Positions 8,475-16,933 of a stretch of DNA of 64,000 nucleotides are shown piece by piece. The notes beneath the pieces are model-generated. The model was not told the origin of the DNA and made no database searches. It saw only the letters and a program-made list of their open reading frames with translations. Position 1 is the first letter of the stretch, and every line of letters begins with the position of its first letter. The position numbers and the translations under genes are program-made. The DNA lies in NCBI GenBank assembly GCA_024229115.1, contig JAAEST010000053.1, positions 62,001 to 126,000 on the forward strand, read 5' to 3'. The DNA comes from Oligoflexia bacterium (GTDB taxonomy: Bacteria; Bdellovibrionota; Bacteriovoracia; Bacteriovoracales; Bacteriovoracaceae).

Positions 8475-9470
8475 CTATTGGAACATGATTTCAGTATATT
8501 TATTCTTAATCTCTTCTCTCGCTTGAGTTACTTTATCGATAAACTCTCTTGACCAAGGAAAAGAATTGGCAAGAAACTTAGAAAGAGCTGGTGCACCTTT
8601 TGGAGGAGCAATTTTAGCTAGCGGGCTATACATAAAAGAACGAGTCATTGCTTCTTGTCCTTCTTTTGAATAGAACCAATCAGCCACTTTTTGAGCATTC
8701 GATCTATCTGACTCTTTCTTTGTAATGGCCATCACATTACTATGAACAACAACTCCATCTTCAGGGAAAACAATTTTTAAGCGATCGTCTTTACCTTGAA
8801 AGCGAAGAAGGTTTTCTAGTAATACCCAACCAACAGGTCTTTCCTTAGATTGAATTCTTCTGATGACTGCACTATTTCCACCATCTGCAATAGTTTCATT
8901 TCTTCTTAAGCTTTGAAAGTATTGCCAACCATAATGGCTTTGAAGCATGGCCATCGTCGTAAAGTTTGTTCCAGAGCTTAAAGGTGAACCAGTTGTGAAC
9001 TTCTTCTTCCACTTAGGATCACTCATCTCTTTAAATGACTTAGGAGCTTCGTTCTCTTTGATAGCATCAGAGTTGTAAGCAAGAACCATCACTGGAATAC
9101 TCACAGTTGAGTAGTAACCCTTATCATGTTTAAGCGTTTCTGGAATTGATTGCCATTCAGTATTCTTATAACTATGTAGACGATTTTGATTGGCCATTTC
9201 TTCATACCAAAAACGGTCACTTGAAATTAAAAGATCGGCTTTTGTACCACCGGCGAGAATCTCAGCATTTACCTTAGCCGCAATATCTTCACTTCCTGCT
9301 TGGTAGAAGTTGAACTTAAGATTAGGAAATTGCTTCTTAAGTCTTGGTGTTAAATCATTGATGGTGTCTTTATACATAGATGTATAAATCCAAACTTCAT
9401 TTGAAACTTCCCCTTCTTTTTGACATCCAAAAAATAGGAGCATTGATACTAAAACTAGAATGTTTTTCAT
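8475..9470 (-). CDS. Iron(III)-type ABC transporter substrate-binding lipoprotein
   Basis: A 331-residue extracytoplasmic solute-binding protein of the FbpA/FutA class. Leader and lipobox LLFFGC lie at about residues 11-16. The opening VWIYTSMYKDT and the central SPLSSGTNF and IADGGNSAV segments fit family 1 iron-binding proteins. First gene of the importer operon. Fe3+ as substrate is inferred from the family. I found no clear Fur box upstream; a 7-2-7 inverted repeat lies at 9494-9509. Confidence 0.9.
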   Translation of the reverse strand: MKNILVLVSMLLFFGCQKEGEVSNEVWIYTSMYKDTINDLTPRLKKQFPNLKFNFYQAGSEDIAAKVNAEILAGGTKADLLISSDRFWYEEMANQNRLHSYKNTEWQSIPETLKHDKGYYSTVSIPVMVLAYNSDAIKENEAPKSFKEMSDPKWKKKFTTGSPLSSGTNFTTMAMLQSHYGWQYFQSLRRNETIADGGNSAVIRRIQSKERPVGWVLLENLLRFQGKDDRLKIVFPEDGVVVHSNVMAITKKESDRSNAQKVADWFYSKEGQEAMTRSFMYSPLAKIAPPKGAPALSKFLANSFPWSREFIDKVTQAREEIKNKYTEIMFQ

Positions 9471-9493
9471 TTTGCTTCTCCAAGCTATATCTG

Positions 9494-9509
9494 AGTTAAT
9501 TTATTAACT
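9494..9509. promoter_or_regulatory. Inverted repeat upstream of the iron-importer operon
   Basis: AGTTAAT-TT-ATTAACT, a perfect 7-bp inverted repeat 24 bp before the start of the binding-protein gene and about 95 bp before the divergent MAPEG gene. It could be an operator for either gene. It does not match the Fur consensus, and in such AT-rich DNA chance is possible. Confidence 0.3.
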
Positions 9510-9604
9510 ATGAAATATTAGTAAAATTAGTTTAGAATATTAAGTTAAATTATTGTTAGCGAAAATTGCAACGCATCAATTAACACTGAGTCAAGGGAGT
9601 GACG

Positions 9605-10021
9605 ATGAATATTGTAAATATGATCCGAGGAGACTTTCCTCTTTTTTTGCCTGCTGTCATTACAACTATTATTTTTCTACTAGCATGGCTACCAAGTAGT
9701 ATCGCTAAACATGGCCAGCTAGGCGTAAAGTATCTCCTTGGGAATCGTAGCAAAGAATATAGCCTTTCAGGCTGGGGCGGACGTGTTGAAAGGGCCCATG
9801 AAAACTGGAAGAGTTATTTCCCAGGATTTATTATGGCGGTCTCTCTTCTTTCTATTAAAGGAAAGGTAGAACCTTCTCATGTTAATGCGTGTTGGCTATA
9901 TTTATTTGCCAGAATCTCACATATGACATTCTACGGCATGGGCATCCCAAAATTAAGATTTATTAGCTTTATCATTTCATTTTCTTCGGTAATCTATTTA
10001 CTTCTCCAAGTTTTAAAATAA
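9605..10021 (+). CDS. MAPEG-family membrane protein
   Basis: A 138-residue membrane protein with about four hydrophobic helices. The segment GRVERAHENWKSYFPGF matches the MAPEG signature (RA..AH.N..E..P.F). Eukaryotic relatives handle eicosanoids and glutathione; bacterial functions are mostly unknown. I chose ATG 9605 over the in-frame GTG 9599 because the ribosome site AAGGGAG overlaps that GTG. It is 8 bp upstream of the REC-DHp gene, suggesting co-transcription. Confidence 0.82.
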   Translation: MNIVNMIRGDFPLFLPAVITTIIFLLAWLPSSIAKHGQLGVKYLLGNRSKEYSLSGWGGRVERAHENWKSYFPGFIMAVSLLSIKGKVEPSHVNACWLYLFARISHMTFYGMGIPKLRFISFIISFSSVIYLLLQVLK

Positions 10022-10029
10022 GGAACTGA

Positions 10030-10680
10030 ATGAAAATCTTTCTCATCGACGATAGTAGCACCTTCCTCCTTCATATGAAGACAATACTTCTCAATATTGA
10101 AGGAATCGAAGTTGATACTTATAAAGATCCAATTCATGCTCTTGATGAGATTGATGAAGTTATTCCAGATATAGTGATCACTGATTTTGAAATGCCTGGA
10201 ATAAATGGTGATGAACTATGTCTTAAGATAAGAAATAATGAGAAATTTTTAACCACTCCTATTCTTATGCTTACATCTAAAGATGGAGATGAAGCTTACC
10301 TTAAAGCAATGAAAGCTGGAGCTGATGACTTTCTCTGTAAGTCTTCTAGTGAAGAAGTCATCACCACAAAAGTTCAAACCATGATGAGAAAAGTTTCATG
10401 GCTTAATAAAGATATACAATCAAAACAATTAGAGGCCATTAAGGCCTTGATTGTATTGACCAATCACGAATTTAACAATGCTCTGACAATTGCTAATGGC
10501 TTCCTTGGTAAGATTAAAAAGAATCATCAGGAAATAAATCCTGATCACTTAAAAAAGGTAGAAGCTTCTCTTAGCAATATTAGAACAGTTGTTGATAAAC
10601 TCACAGATATGGAAAATTTTAATAATGAATCCTATGTTGGTGAAACGAGAATGCTTAAATTAAAAGATGAAAAAAAATAA
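10030..10680 (+). CDS. REC protein fused to a histidine-kinase-like DHp segment without an ATPase domain
   Basis: A 216-residue protein. REC covers residues 1-118 (D7/D8, phosphoacceptor D52 in ITDFEMPG, K104). The C-terminal part has a helix with TNHEFNNALTIANGFL around H146, which closely resembles the H box and following turn of HisKA domains (HE.nNpL). A second helix follows at about 165-195. There is no HATPase domain. It may dimerise and pass phosphate between REC and His, as Spo0B/ChpT-type phosphotransferases do (inference). It overlaps msrA by 14 bp. Confidence 0.8.
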   Translation: MKIFLIDDSSTFLLHMKTILLNIEGIEVDTYKDPIHALDEIDEVIPDIVITDFEMPGINGDELCLKIRNNEKFLTTPILMLTSKDGDEAYLKAMKAGADDFLCKSSSEEVITTKVQTMMRKVSWLNKDIQSKQLEAIKALIVLTNHEFNNALTIANGFLGKIKKNHQEINPDHLKKVEASLSNIRTVVDKLTDMENFNNESYVGETRMLKLKDEKK

Positions 10681-11251
10681 ATTATTCCTCTTCGCATTCC
10701 TCACTCTTCTCTTAAATTCTCAAGCCTTTGCCAAGAATCAATCTATTGTGGTTGCGGGCGGATGTTTCTGGTGTGTTGAAGAAGCATTTGATGGAAAAGA
10801 AGGAGTTATAAGTGCAGTAAGTGGATACTCTGGTGGTGAAAAAAAGAATGCGAATTATAAGAAAGTTTCTGCTGGCCTCACTTTTCACAGAGAAGCAGTC
10901 AAAGTCACATTTGATCCTAAGAAGATTAGTTTAGAGAAAGTCCTCCAAATTTTTTGGAAAACAATTGATCCTTATGATGAAGGCGGGCAATTTGCCGATC
11001 GCGGTGCTCATTATACGACAGCAATCTATTATAAAGATAAGGCCCAAGAAAATGCCGCCTATCAAAGTATGAATTGGTTTCAAGGAGTGAAACCGGCCAA
11101 GAGAAAAATTGCCGTCGCGATTGAAAAGTATAAGAACTTCTTTCCGGCAGAAGATTATCATCAAGACTACGCTCGCAAAAATCCAGTGAGATATAACCTC
11201 TACAAAACAGGTTCAGGAAGAGCTAAATATCTAAAATCTCAGTGGAAATAA
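10667..11251 (+). CDS. msrA: Exported peptide-methionine (S)-S-oxide reductase
   Basis: A 194-residue MsrA with the catalytic GGCFWC motif (nucleophile C33) and downstream VSGYSGG and HREAV/YHQDY segments. It repairs oxidised methionine in proteins. A signal peptide (about residues 1-22) places it in the periplasm, unlike most cytosolic MsrA proteins. Its start overlaps the preceding REC-DHp gene by 14 bp. Confidence 0.96.
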   Translation: MKKNKLFLFAFLTLLLNSQAFAKNQSIVVAGGCFWCVEEAFDGKEGVISAVSGYSGGEKKNANYKKVSAGLTFHREAVKVTFDPKKISLEKVLQIFWKTIDPYDEGGQFADRGAHYTTAIYYKDKAQENAAYQSMNWFQGVKPAKRKIAVAIEKYKNFFPAEDYHQDYARKNPVRYNLYKTGSGRAKYLKSQWK

Positions 11252-11294
11252 TGGAGTAAAACTCTCCCCAATCACACTCAAGTTTTCTTATTAA

Positions 11295-11320
11295 GTCTCC
11301 GAAAAGTCCTGAAAGGAGAC
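11295..11320 (+). promoter_or_regulatory. Hairpin that buries the ribosome-binding site of the next gene
   Basis: GTCTCC (11295-11300) pairs perfectly with GGAGAC (11315-11320) around a 14-nt loop. The GGAG at 11315-11318 is the ribosome site for the ATG at 11327. The stem would limit translation until opened. Only six pairs, so modest confidence. Confidence 0.4.
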
Positions 11321-11326
11321 GTCCTT

Positions 11327-12469
11327 ATGTCGTTAAAATTATTAAAATACTTTTGGGTATCATTACCTTTATTTGTCCTCTGCCTCTCTCAGTCCTATGC
11401 TGGACCAAGAGAACAGGCCTATAGAATTCATAATCGTTTAACTGGTGCACCACCTAGTCCGCAGATTCTCCAACAAATGGAAAATCTTATTAGTGCTGGT
11501 CAGCTTGATGCTGCTATCGCCATCGCGATTGAAGATCCTAAGTTCTATAATGTCACATTGAAAAACTGGGCAAAGAAATGGACGAATGTTGATCAAACAA
11601 ACAGAGTTCCCCTTAATGATTTTGTAGCAACAATCATTGGTGGCGTAAGAGATGATCTACCTTTCACTCAGCTACTCACTGAAAATATCCTTTATACAAG
11701 TAATACAACTGATACAAATGTTGATGCTTATTCAAATGAAAATAATGATCACTATGAAGATTTAGAAAGAAGAAATATCAATCTTGCGGCAACTCTTGTT
11801 AGACAATCACAATCAGCTCTAACTGGAATAGCTGCAACTTCAGGTGTCGTGACTTCAAGAGCATCTGCTGAAGCTTTCTTTTCAGCGGGGACAAATAGGC
11901 GTGTAAATAGATTTCTCTTTATGAACTTCCTTTGTAAGGATTATGAAAACCTCCACGATATTACGATCGCAGATGTCTATGTAAGAAGAGATGTGGATAG
12001 AAGGCCTGGTGGTGATTCAAGAACATTTAAAAACTCATGTGTTGGTTGTCACGCAGGTCAAGATGCTATTGCTGGTGCTTGGTCTTATTACGATTGGGAT
12101 GGAGACAAACTTGTTTACACGCAAGGAGTGGTGGCTCCAAAAATCAATGCCAATAATGTTTTTTCTGAAGGAAATGTTACTACTAATGATAACTGGCATA
12201 ATCTTTGGGCCAGTGGACAGAATGCAAACTTAGGTTGGTCAGGTGCTCAAACAGGTGCTGGTGGTCGATCCTTAGTGATGAACTTAACAAGGACACAAGC
12301 TTTTAGTTCATGTATGGCATCACAGGCCTATCAATGGGTTTGTCTTAATAAACCGCAAGCAGAAGTTGCTGATAGAGTTGAGGCCATCGCTAGAGAATTC
12401 GAAACAGTTGATAACTATAACTTAAAAAGATTACTGACAAAAGTAATGTCAGAATGTGTGGGTGAATAA
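11327..12469 (+). CDS. Exported CxxCH protein, first gene of a DUF1501-like pair system
   Basis: A 380-residue protein with a signal peptide (about 1-25) and one c-type haem motif CVGCH at 238-242. The N-terminal helical part (RLTGAPPS..., repeated WAKKW) resembles planctomycete-type cytochrome/DUF1588-1592 proteins that pair with DUF1501 proteins; this assignment is by feel, not by search. It overlaps the next lipoprotein gene by 1 bp (TAATG), and the Tat-exported DUF1501-like gene follows. The product is probably periplasmic or surface-exposed. Function unknown. Confidence 0.75.
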   Translation: MSLKLLKYFWVSLPLFVLCLSQSYAGPREQAYRIHNRLTGAPPSPQILQQMENLISAGQLDAAIAIAIEDPKFYNVTLKNWAKKWTNVDQTNRVPLNDFVATIIGGVRDDLPFTQLLTENILYTSNTTDTNVDAYSNENNDHYEDLERRNINLAATLVRQSQSALTGIAATSGVVTSRASAEAFFSAGTNRRVNRFLFMNFLCKDYENLHDITIADVYVRRDVDRRPGGDSRTFKNSCVGCHAGQDAIAGAWSYYDWDGDKLVYTQGVVAPKINANNVFSEGNVTTNDNWHNLWASGQNANLGWSGAQTGAGGRSLVMNLTRTQAFSSCMASQAYQWVCLNKPQAEVADRVEAIAREFETVDNYNLKRLLTKVMSECVGE

Positions 12470-13188
12470 TGAATATTAGAGGTAAACAAGTCCAAGTCAT
12501 TGTATTGTTATCTGTCTTATTAGTTGGATTCAACCACTGTATAGTTGATTTCGCACCAAAGTCAGGAAGTAATAAGAGAATTACAACCGAGAATAATACG
12601 ACATCAAATAATACGACTTCAAATAATACAAATACAAACACAGGTGGAAACAATAGTATTCCAGATACTCCTGAAGAAGAAATCGTTGCTCAACAAGTTG
12701 ATGTTGGTGTTAAGAACTTTGATCAAATTAATAACACTTTCTCTGCTCTTACAGGAATATCAGTTAATCAAAATAACGTGAGAAATCTCTATGAAGATGT
12801 AAGCACTCAGTTACCTACAGAGAATGATGTGAAGAGTTTTCTTGGAGCAAGTCAGGTGGCGATCACAAAGCTTGCTTCTGAATATTGTGATCGTTTAGTA
12901 AGAGATGGAAATCTTCGTTCTCAAGTTTGGCCAATGGTAAATTTTGGAAGAACTCCTGCCAGTGAATTTAACAATACTAAAAAAGATCAAATCGTTAATC
13001 AGACAATCGATCACTTTTGGAATGTGAGCGAAAATAATTTCGATCGCCCGCAGAACTTTCAAGAGTTAAGAATCCTCTTTGATGATCTTCTTATGGGAGA
13101 AAATCAAAATAGTACGACGACAACACGAAATACCATGATGGGAATTTGTACAGCTGCTTTAGCAAGTGCCCATGTGACACTGCTATAA
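12469..13188 (+). CDS. Asn-rich-linker lipoprotein
   Basis: A 239-residue protein with an N-terminal hydrophobic helix ending in a lipobox-like GFNHC, which matches the same motif in the product of the gene at 14681. A Thr/Asn repeat linker (about residues 42-62) follows, then a roughly 170-residue helical domain without a known family. Co-transcribed with its neighbours (1-bp overlap upstream, 11-bp gap downstream). Probably a subunit of the same envelope assembly. Confidence 0.7.
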   Translation: MNIRGKQVQVIVLLSVLLVGFNHCIVDFAPKSGSNKRITTENNTTSNNTTSNNTNTNTGGNNSIPDTPEEEIVAQQVDVGVKNFDQINNTFSALTGISVNQNNVRNLYEDVSTQLPTENDVKSFLGASQVAITKLASEYCDRLVRDGNLRSQVWPMVNFGRTPASEFNNTKKDQIVNQTIDHFWNVSENNFDRPQNFQELRILFDDLLMGENQNSTTTTRNTMMGICTAALASAHVTLL

Positions 13189-13199
13189 AGGGAAAAGCT

Positions 13200-14678
13200 A
13201 TGAGTAAGAAACTTGGAAAACCAAAGAAAGACAAAAGTAAGAAGTTAGATGAGCCAATCATGCATGAAGGCCATAAACTAAAAACACGTCGTGATTTTTT
13301 ATCACATGGGCTTTTAGGAACTTGTGCTATGACTATGATGCCTGGAGTATTAGATCTTCTGGCCAATGGAAGTGCTTTTGCTCAAGAATGCTCCCCTGCT
13401 GTCTTTGATGGAAAAACACCTGTTATGATTTTTGACCTTGCTGGTGGGTGTAATATCGCCGGTTCAAATGTCATGGTTGGTGGACAAGGTGGACAGATGG
13501 ACTTTCTTCAAAGTTATCGCTCTCTTGGTCTTCCAGCAGATATGCACCCTTCAATGGCCGGTCAATTAGATCAAAGTCTGGGTCTGGCCTTTCATGGAGA
13601 CTCACCTTTTCTAAGAGGGATTAATTCAAGAATCAATGCAGCTATCAGAGCAAAAGTAGATGGAGCGATTTTTTGTACTTCATCAAGTGATGATACTGGA
13701 AACAATCCACATAACCCTATTTACTGGCTAAACAAAGCTGGTGCTCAAGGACAACTTACTCAACTGGCCGGAACAAGAAATAGTGATTCTGGTGGTAGAA
13801 GTCTAATGCCAATGGAATCTTTCAACCCTACTTTAAAGCCTGTTCAAATTAACAGACCAGAAGATGCACTAGGGCTCGTGAACGTAGGTACGCTAGGAAA
13901 TGTTTTTGACGAAGCAAAAGTTCAGAAAATTTTAAAAGCCGTTGAGAGAATGAGTGAAAGAAAAATTATGTCTTTCCAAGAACAATCTCTGCCAATGCAA
14001 ATTAAAGAATTAGTAAAATGTGGTTATATCAATTCACAAGATCTTATTAGTCGCTTCACTCCAGATGCGATTGATCCAAGATTAGATAATGATGTCAATA
14101 CAGCTTTCAATGATCTTGGTAATGGTGATCAAAGAAAAGTAGCAACGCTAGCAAAACTTCTTTTAGATGGTCACCTAGGGGTGGCGACTGTTGAGAAAGG
14201 TGGTTACGACTATCATGATAAGACGAGAGCAACTGGTGAAAGAAGAGACTTCAATGCGGGTGAATTAATTGGTCGTGTTCTGCAACTGGCCGCTCTAAAA
14301 GGTAAGAACATTATGATTTATGTTCTAACTGATGGTGGTGTTGCTGCAAGAGATGAAATTGATAACTCTGCTGATGGTAGAGGAAAATATGTTTGGTCTG
14401 GTGACTCTGGACAAAGATCAAGTTCTTTTATGCTTGTTTACAGAGACGCTGGAAGAATTCAACTACGTAACAACCGCAGACAAATTGGACACTTTAAAGA
14501 AAGTGGTGGTGTCGAAAACTCGGCGACTCCAAGCTCTAACAGTGTGACCAATTTAGCAAAATTAGTTACTGCGAATTACCTTGCCCTTCACGAAGAAGAA
14601 GGAAGGCTCGCTGACGTAGTTGGAGACAATCCATTTGCTGCTAACTTAGAACAATATTTAGTTTTTCAAAAGATTTAA
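13200..14678 (+). CDS. Tat-exported DUF1501-like protein
   Basis: A 492-residue protein. A twin-arginine signal (TRRDFLSHG, R30/R31) follows a Lys-rich N-terminus and a hydrophobic stretch with an AFAQ cleavage-like site near 60. The body (VMIFDLAGGCN..., YDYHD, YVLTDGG) resembles the sulfatase-like DUF1501 family, which is usually encoded next to cytochrome-like partners, as here. I chose ATG 13200 because AAAGGGA precedes it; an upstream in-frame ATG at 13146 lies inside the previous gene. Tat export suggests it folds, perhaps with a metal, before export. Substrate unknown. Confidence 0.8.
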   Translation: MSKKLGKPKKDKSKKLDEPIMHEGHKLKTRRDFLSHGLLGTCAMTMMPGVLDLLANGSAFAQECSPAVFDGKTPVMIFDLAGGCNIAGSNVMVGGQGGQMDFLQSYRSLGLPADMHPSMAGQLDQSLGLAFHGDSPFLRGINSRINAAIRAKVDGAIFCTSSSDDTGNNPHNPIYWLNKAGAQGQLTQLAGTRNSDSGGRSLMPMESFNPTLKPVQINRPEDALGLVNVGTLGNVFDEAKVQKILKAVERMSERKIMSFQEQSLPMQIKELVKCGYINSQDLISRFTPDAIDPRLDNDVNTAFNDLGNGDQRKVATLAKLLLDGHLGVATVEKGGYDYHDKTRATGERRDFNAGELIGRVLQLAALKGKNIMIYVLTDGGVAARDEIDNSADGRGKYVWSGDSGQRSSSFMLVYRDAGRIQLRNNRRQIGHFKESGGVENSATPSSNSVTNLAKLVTANYLALHEEEGRLADVVGDNPFAANLEQYLVFQKI

Positions 14679-14680
14679 TT

Positions 14681-16087
14681 ATGGACAAGAATTTTTACCA
14701 GAAGCTTTCTGTACTGACATTACTTATTGGGATTCTCATTGGATTTAATCATTGTGTTACTCCTATGAGCTCCACTAAGAAGAGTAATCTTCGCTTTAAA
14801 GGTTCAGAAGTAAACTCTCCTACTACTAGTAATAATACAAGTGGTTCAAACTCATCAGGAAGTAATTCATCATCTGGTAGTAATTCTTCAGGAAATACTG
14901 GTGGTAATACCGGTGGCGGAAGTAACGCTCTTGATAGTGTGACTGCTTTTTCTCAAACAGTTCACCCTCTTACTACTGCTAACTGTGTAAATTGTCATGG
15001 CTCTTTTCAACCACCTCTTCATGCTGTTGCTGATGCCACTCAAGCTCACAATGAAGTCATGAATACATTCAAAGTTGATTTTAATAACATTCCAAACTCA
15101 CGTCTCGCCCTTAAGTTAAGAGAAGGACACAATTGTTGGAGTGACTGTAATGCGAACGCCGATCAAATGGAAGCCGCAATTACAGAATGGCAAAGACTGA
15201 TGACTGATACAAGTGGTGGTAACTCTGGTGGTGGTAGTCAGGTTTCTGGAATTGTGACAAGTGATTCAAGCCCTCTTGCTGATTTATGGTCAATGGGTGG
15301 AATGGGTGCTTCAGGTGTATTCACATTCGAAGCAAATATGGCCATCTTAAATAGTCCAATGGTCGCAAGCACAGAGAATAATTATAATTATATCTGGGTC
15401 CCTAATGGAAATGGTGGAAACCTAGGTAATAATAACAATGCTGCCGGAAGGGCCTTTATCAATTTCCAAAACCAAGTTGTTGGGAATTATCGAATGTTTG
15501 CTTTAGTAAATGCTCCTAATAATAATGATAATAGTTTCCATATGAGAGTTAACAACGGTAACTACGCTGAATGGCATATACCACTAACAAGTGGTTATGA
15601 ATGGCGTGAAGTTACCACAACAGCTAATGGAAATACTGTCGACTTCCCTCTTAACTTTGGAAATAACACCCTTGAAATTAGACAAAGAGAAGATGGCACA
15701 AAGATTTCTCAAATCGTTCTATCAGATGATCCGAATGTAAATCCTGCTAGTGTATCAGCAGGGTCAATCGCTACGATCACTTATGATCTTTCGCCTATTC
15801 TTGGTTACGCCGCAACTTTTATGGTGGAAGTACAAGACTATGATACTTATAGCTATAAGTTTACAAACCCTAGAATTATGGCATCACAAAGAACAAGAGT
15901 GGAACAAGTCTATCCTGTGGTTAATGGATCATTTAATCCTCAACACAGTACTTATTCACTTGTATCAATGACTGTCATGCCAAATATGGAAACACAGTTA
16001 AGTGATAGAGCTCTTATTGTTCTAAAAGATCAAGGTCCTGAACAAGATCGAGTGAGTTTTAAGTTTGAAGTTCTTAGTCCACAATAG
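14681..16087 (+). CDS. Lipoprotein with c-type haem motif and carbohydrate-binding-like domain
   Basis: A 468-residue protein. A hydrophobic leader ends in GFNHC (lipidation C25), followed by a Ser/Asn/Gly-rich flexible linker (about 47-82) and a CVNCH motif at 102-106 in a domain like planctomycete cytochrome modules. A beta-rich domain follows at about 200-360, with EIRQREDGTKISQIVLS resembling CBM35-like carbohydrate-binding modules. The gene starts 2 bp after the DUF1501-like gene. It probably tethers the complex to the membrane and may bind glycans (inference). Confidence 0.78.
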   Translation: MDKNFYQKLSVLTLLIGILIGFNHCVTPMSSTKKSNLRFKGSEVNSPTTSNNTSGSNSSGSNSSSGSNSSGNTGGNTGGGSNALDSVTAFSQTVHPLTTANCVNCHGSFQPPLHAVADATQAHNEVMNTFKVDFNNIPNSRLALKLREGHNCWSDCNANADQMEAAITEWQRLMTDTSGGNSGGGSQVSGIVTSDSSPLADLWSMGGMGASGVFTFEANMAILNSPMVASTENNYNYIWVPNGNGGNLGNNNNAAGRAFINFQNQVVGNYRMFALVNAPNNNDNSFHMRVNNGNYAEWHIPLTSGYEWREVTTTANGNTVDFPLNFGNNTLEIRQREDGTKISQIVLSDDPNVNPASVSAGSIATITYDLSPILGYAATFMVEVQDYDTYSYKFTNPRIMASQRTRVEQVYPVVNGSFNPQHSTYSLVSMTVMPNMETQLSDRALIVLKDQGPEQDRVSFKFEVLSPQ

Positions 16088-16901
16088 GATTCCACTTCCC
16101 TTATTATTTGGCGTGCTTATTTGTGTAGATCAAATAAGCAAGCACTTATATCGTTACTTCTTTGACTATCAAATCAATACTGGGTTTATGCTGGGTAGCT
16201 TTAGTCATATTAGCCCCTTTTGGAGAATTGTGGCCCTTAGCTCATTCGCTGGCTTTCTCTTTCTCTTTTATTTGATTTTAGTTAATAACCTCTCAAAGAA
16301 ATTGAATATCCTAAGGCCAGGACTTACCTTTCTCATTTGCGGAGTCTTAGGAAATGTTATTGATCGACTTTTTCTTGGAGGAGCCATTGATTTTGTTCCT
16401 CTCTACTTTGCGACCGCCAATATTGCCGATATTTTTCAATGGATAGGTGCCCTCATGATTCTCTACTCTATTTTTAAAAGAGAAGAGCAAATTTGGGTTC
16501 CCGACAATCAAAGAGGACAATACTTAGTGAATGCCAGACATCAACTTTGGTTGGCCTCTAAAGCTGCTTTAGCAGCTCTTAGCTCATCAATACTTTTGAT
16601 CATTCTGGCCTTGGCCTTTATCCAATCTCAAATTCCAGAGAATTTTCCAAATAAGTCTGATTTACTCTTATCCATGGCCTTCATCTCTATATTTCTCTCG
16701 CTCTCTATGACACTTATTATATTCTATTATAGTTTGAAACTAACCAATCGTAGTGCAGGACCGCTTTACGCCTTTGAGAGATATGTTGACGATCTCCTTA
16801 ACGGTGAGCGTTATGATCTCTATCTTCGTGAAGGTGACCACCATCAGCATTTAAAGAAGGTGGCCAAAAAACTTAAGAAGCATTTTGATAAAAGTCACTA
16901 G
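16065..16901 (+). CDS. lspA: Signal peptidase II with an extra C-terminal membrane/HAMP-like region
   Basis: Residues 1-140 are LspA: NTGFMLGSF, GNVIDRLFLGG and the catalytic Asp residues D109 (AIDFV) and D122 (NIADIF) are present. LspA is normally about 160 residues and this protein has 278. The extra part has two more hydrophobic segments and a HAMP-like end (GPLYAFERYVDDLLNGE, LREGDH). It cleaves prolipoprotein signal peptides in the inner membrane; the tail is unexplained. The listed start is TTG 16065, overlapping the previous gene by 23 bp with no good ribosome site. GTG within residues 15-17 is another possibility. Confidence 0.85.
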   Translation: MKFLVHNRIPLPLLFGVLICVDQISKHLYRYFFDYQINTGFMLGSFSHISPFWRIVALSSFAGFLFLFYLILVNNLSKKLNILRPGLTFLICGVLGNVIDRLFLGGAIDFVPLYFATANIADIFQWIGALMILYSIFKREEQIWVPDNQRGQYLVNARHQLWLASKAALAALSSSILLIILALAFIQSQIPENFPNKSDLLLSMAFISIFLSLSMTLIIFYYSLKLTNRSAGPLYAFERYVDDLLNGERYDLYLREGDHHQHLKKVAKKLKKHFDKSH

Positions 16902-16933
16902 TCACATAGGATTTCAATTCCTATAATAACCGT

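Noticed and set aside
9471-9604. Fur box ahead of the iron-importer operon
   Set aside because: No match to the Fur consensus was found; only an unrelated 7-2-7 inverted repeat, listed at low confidence.
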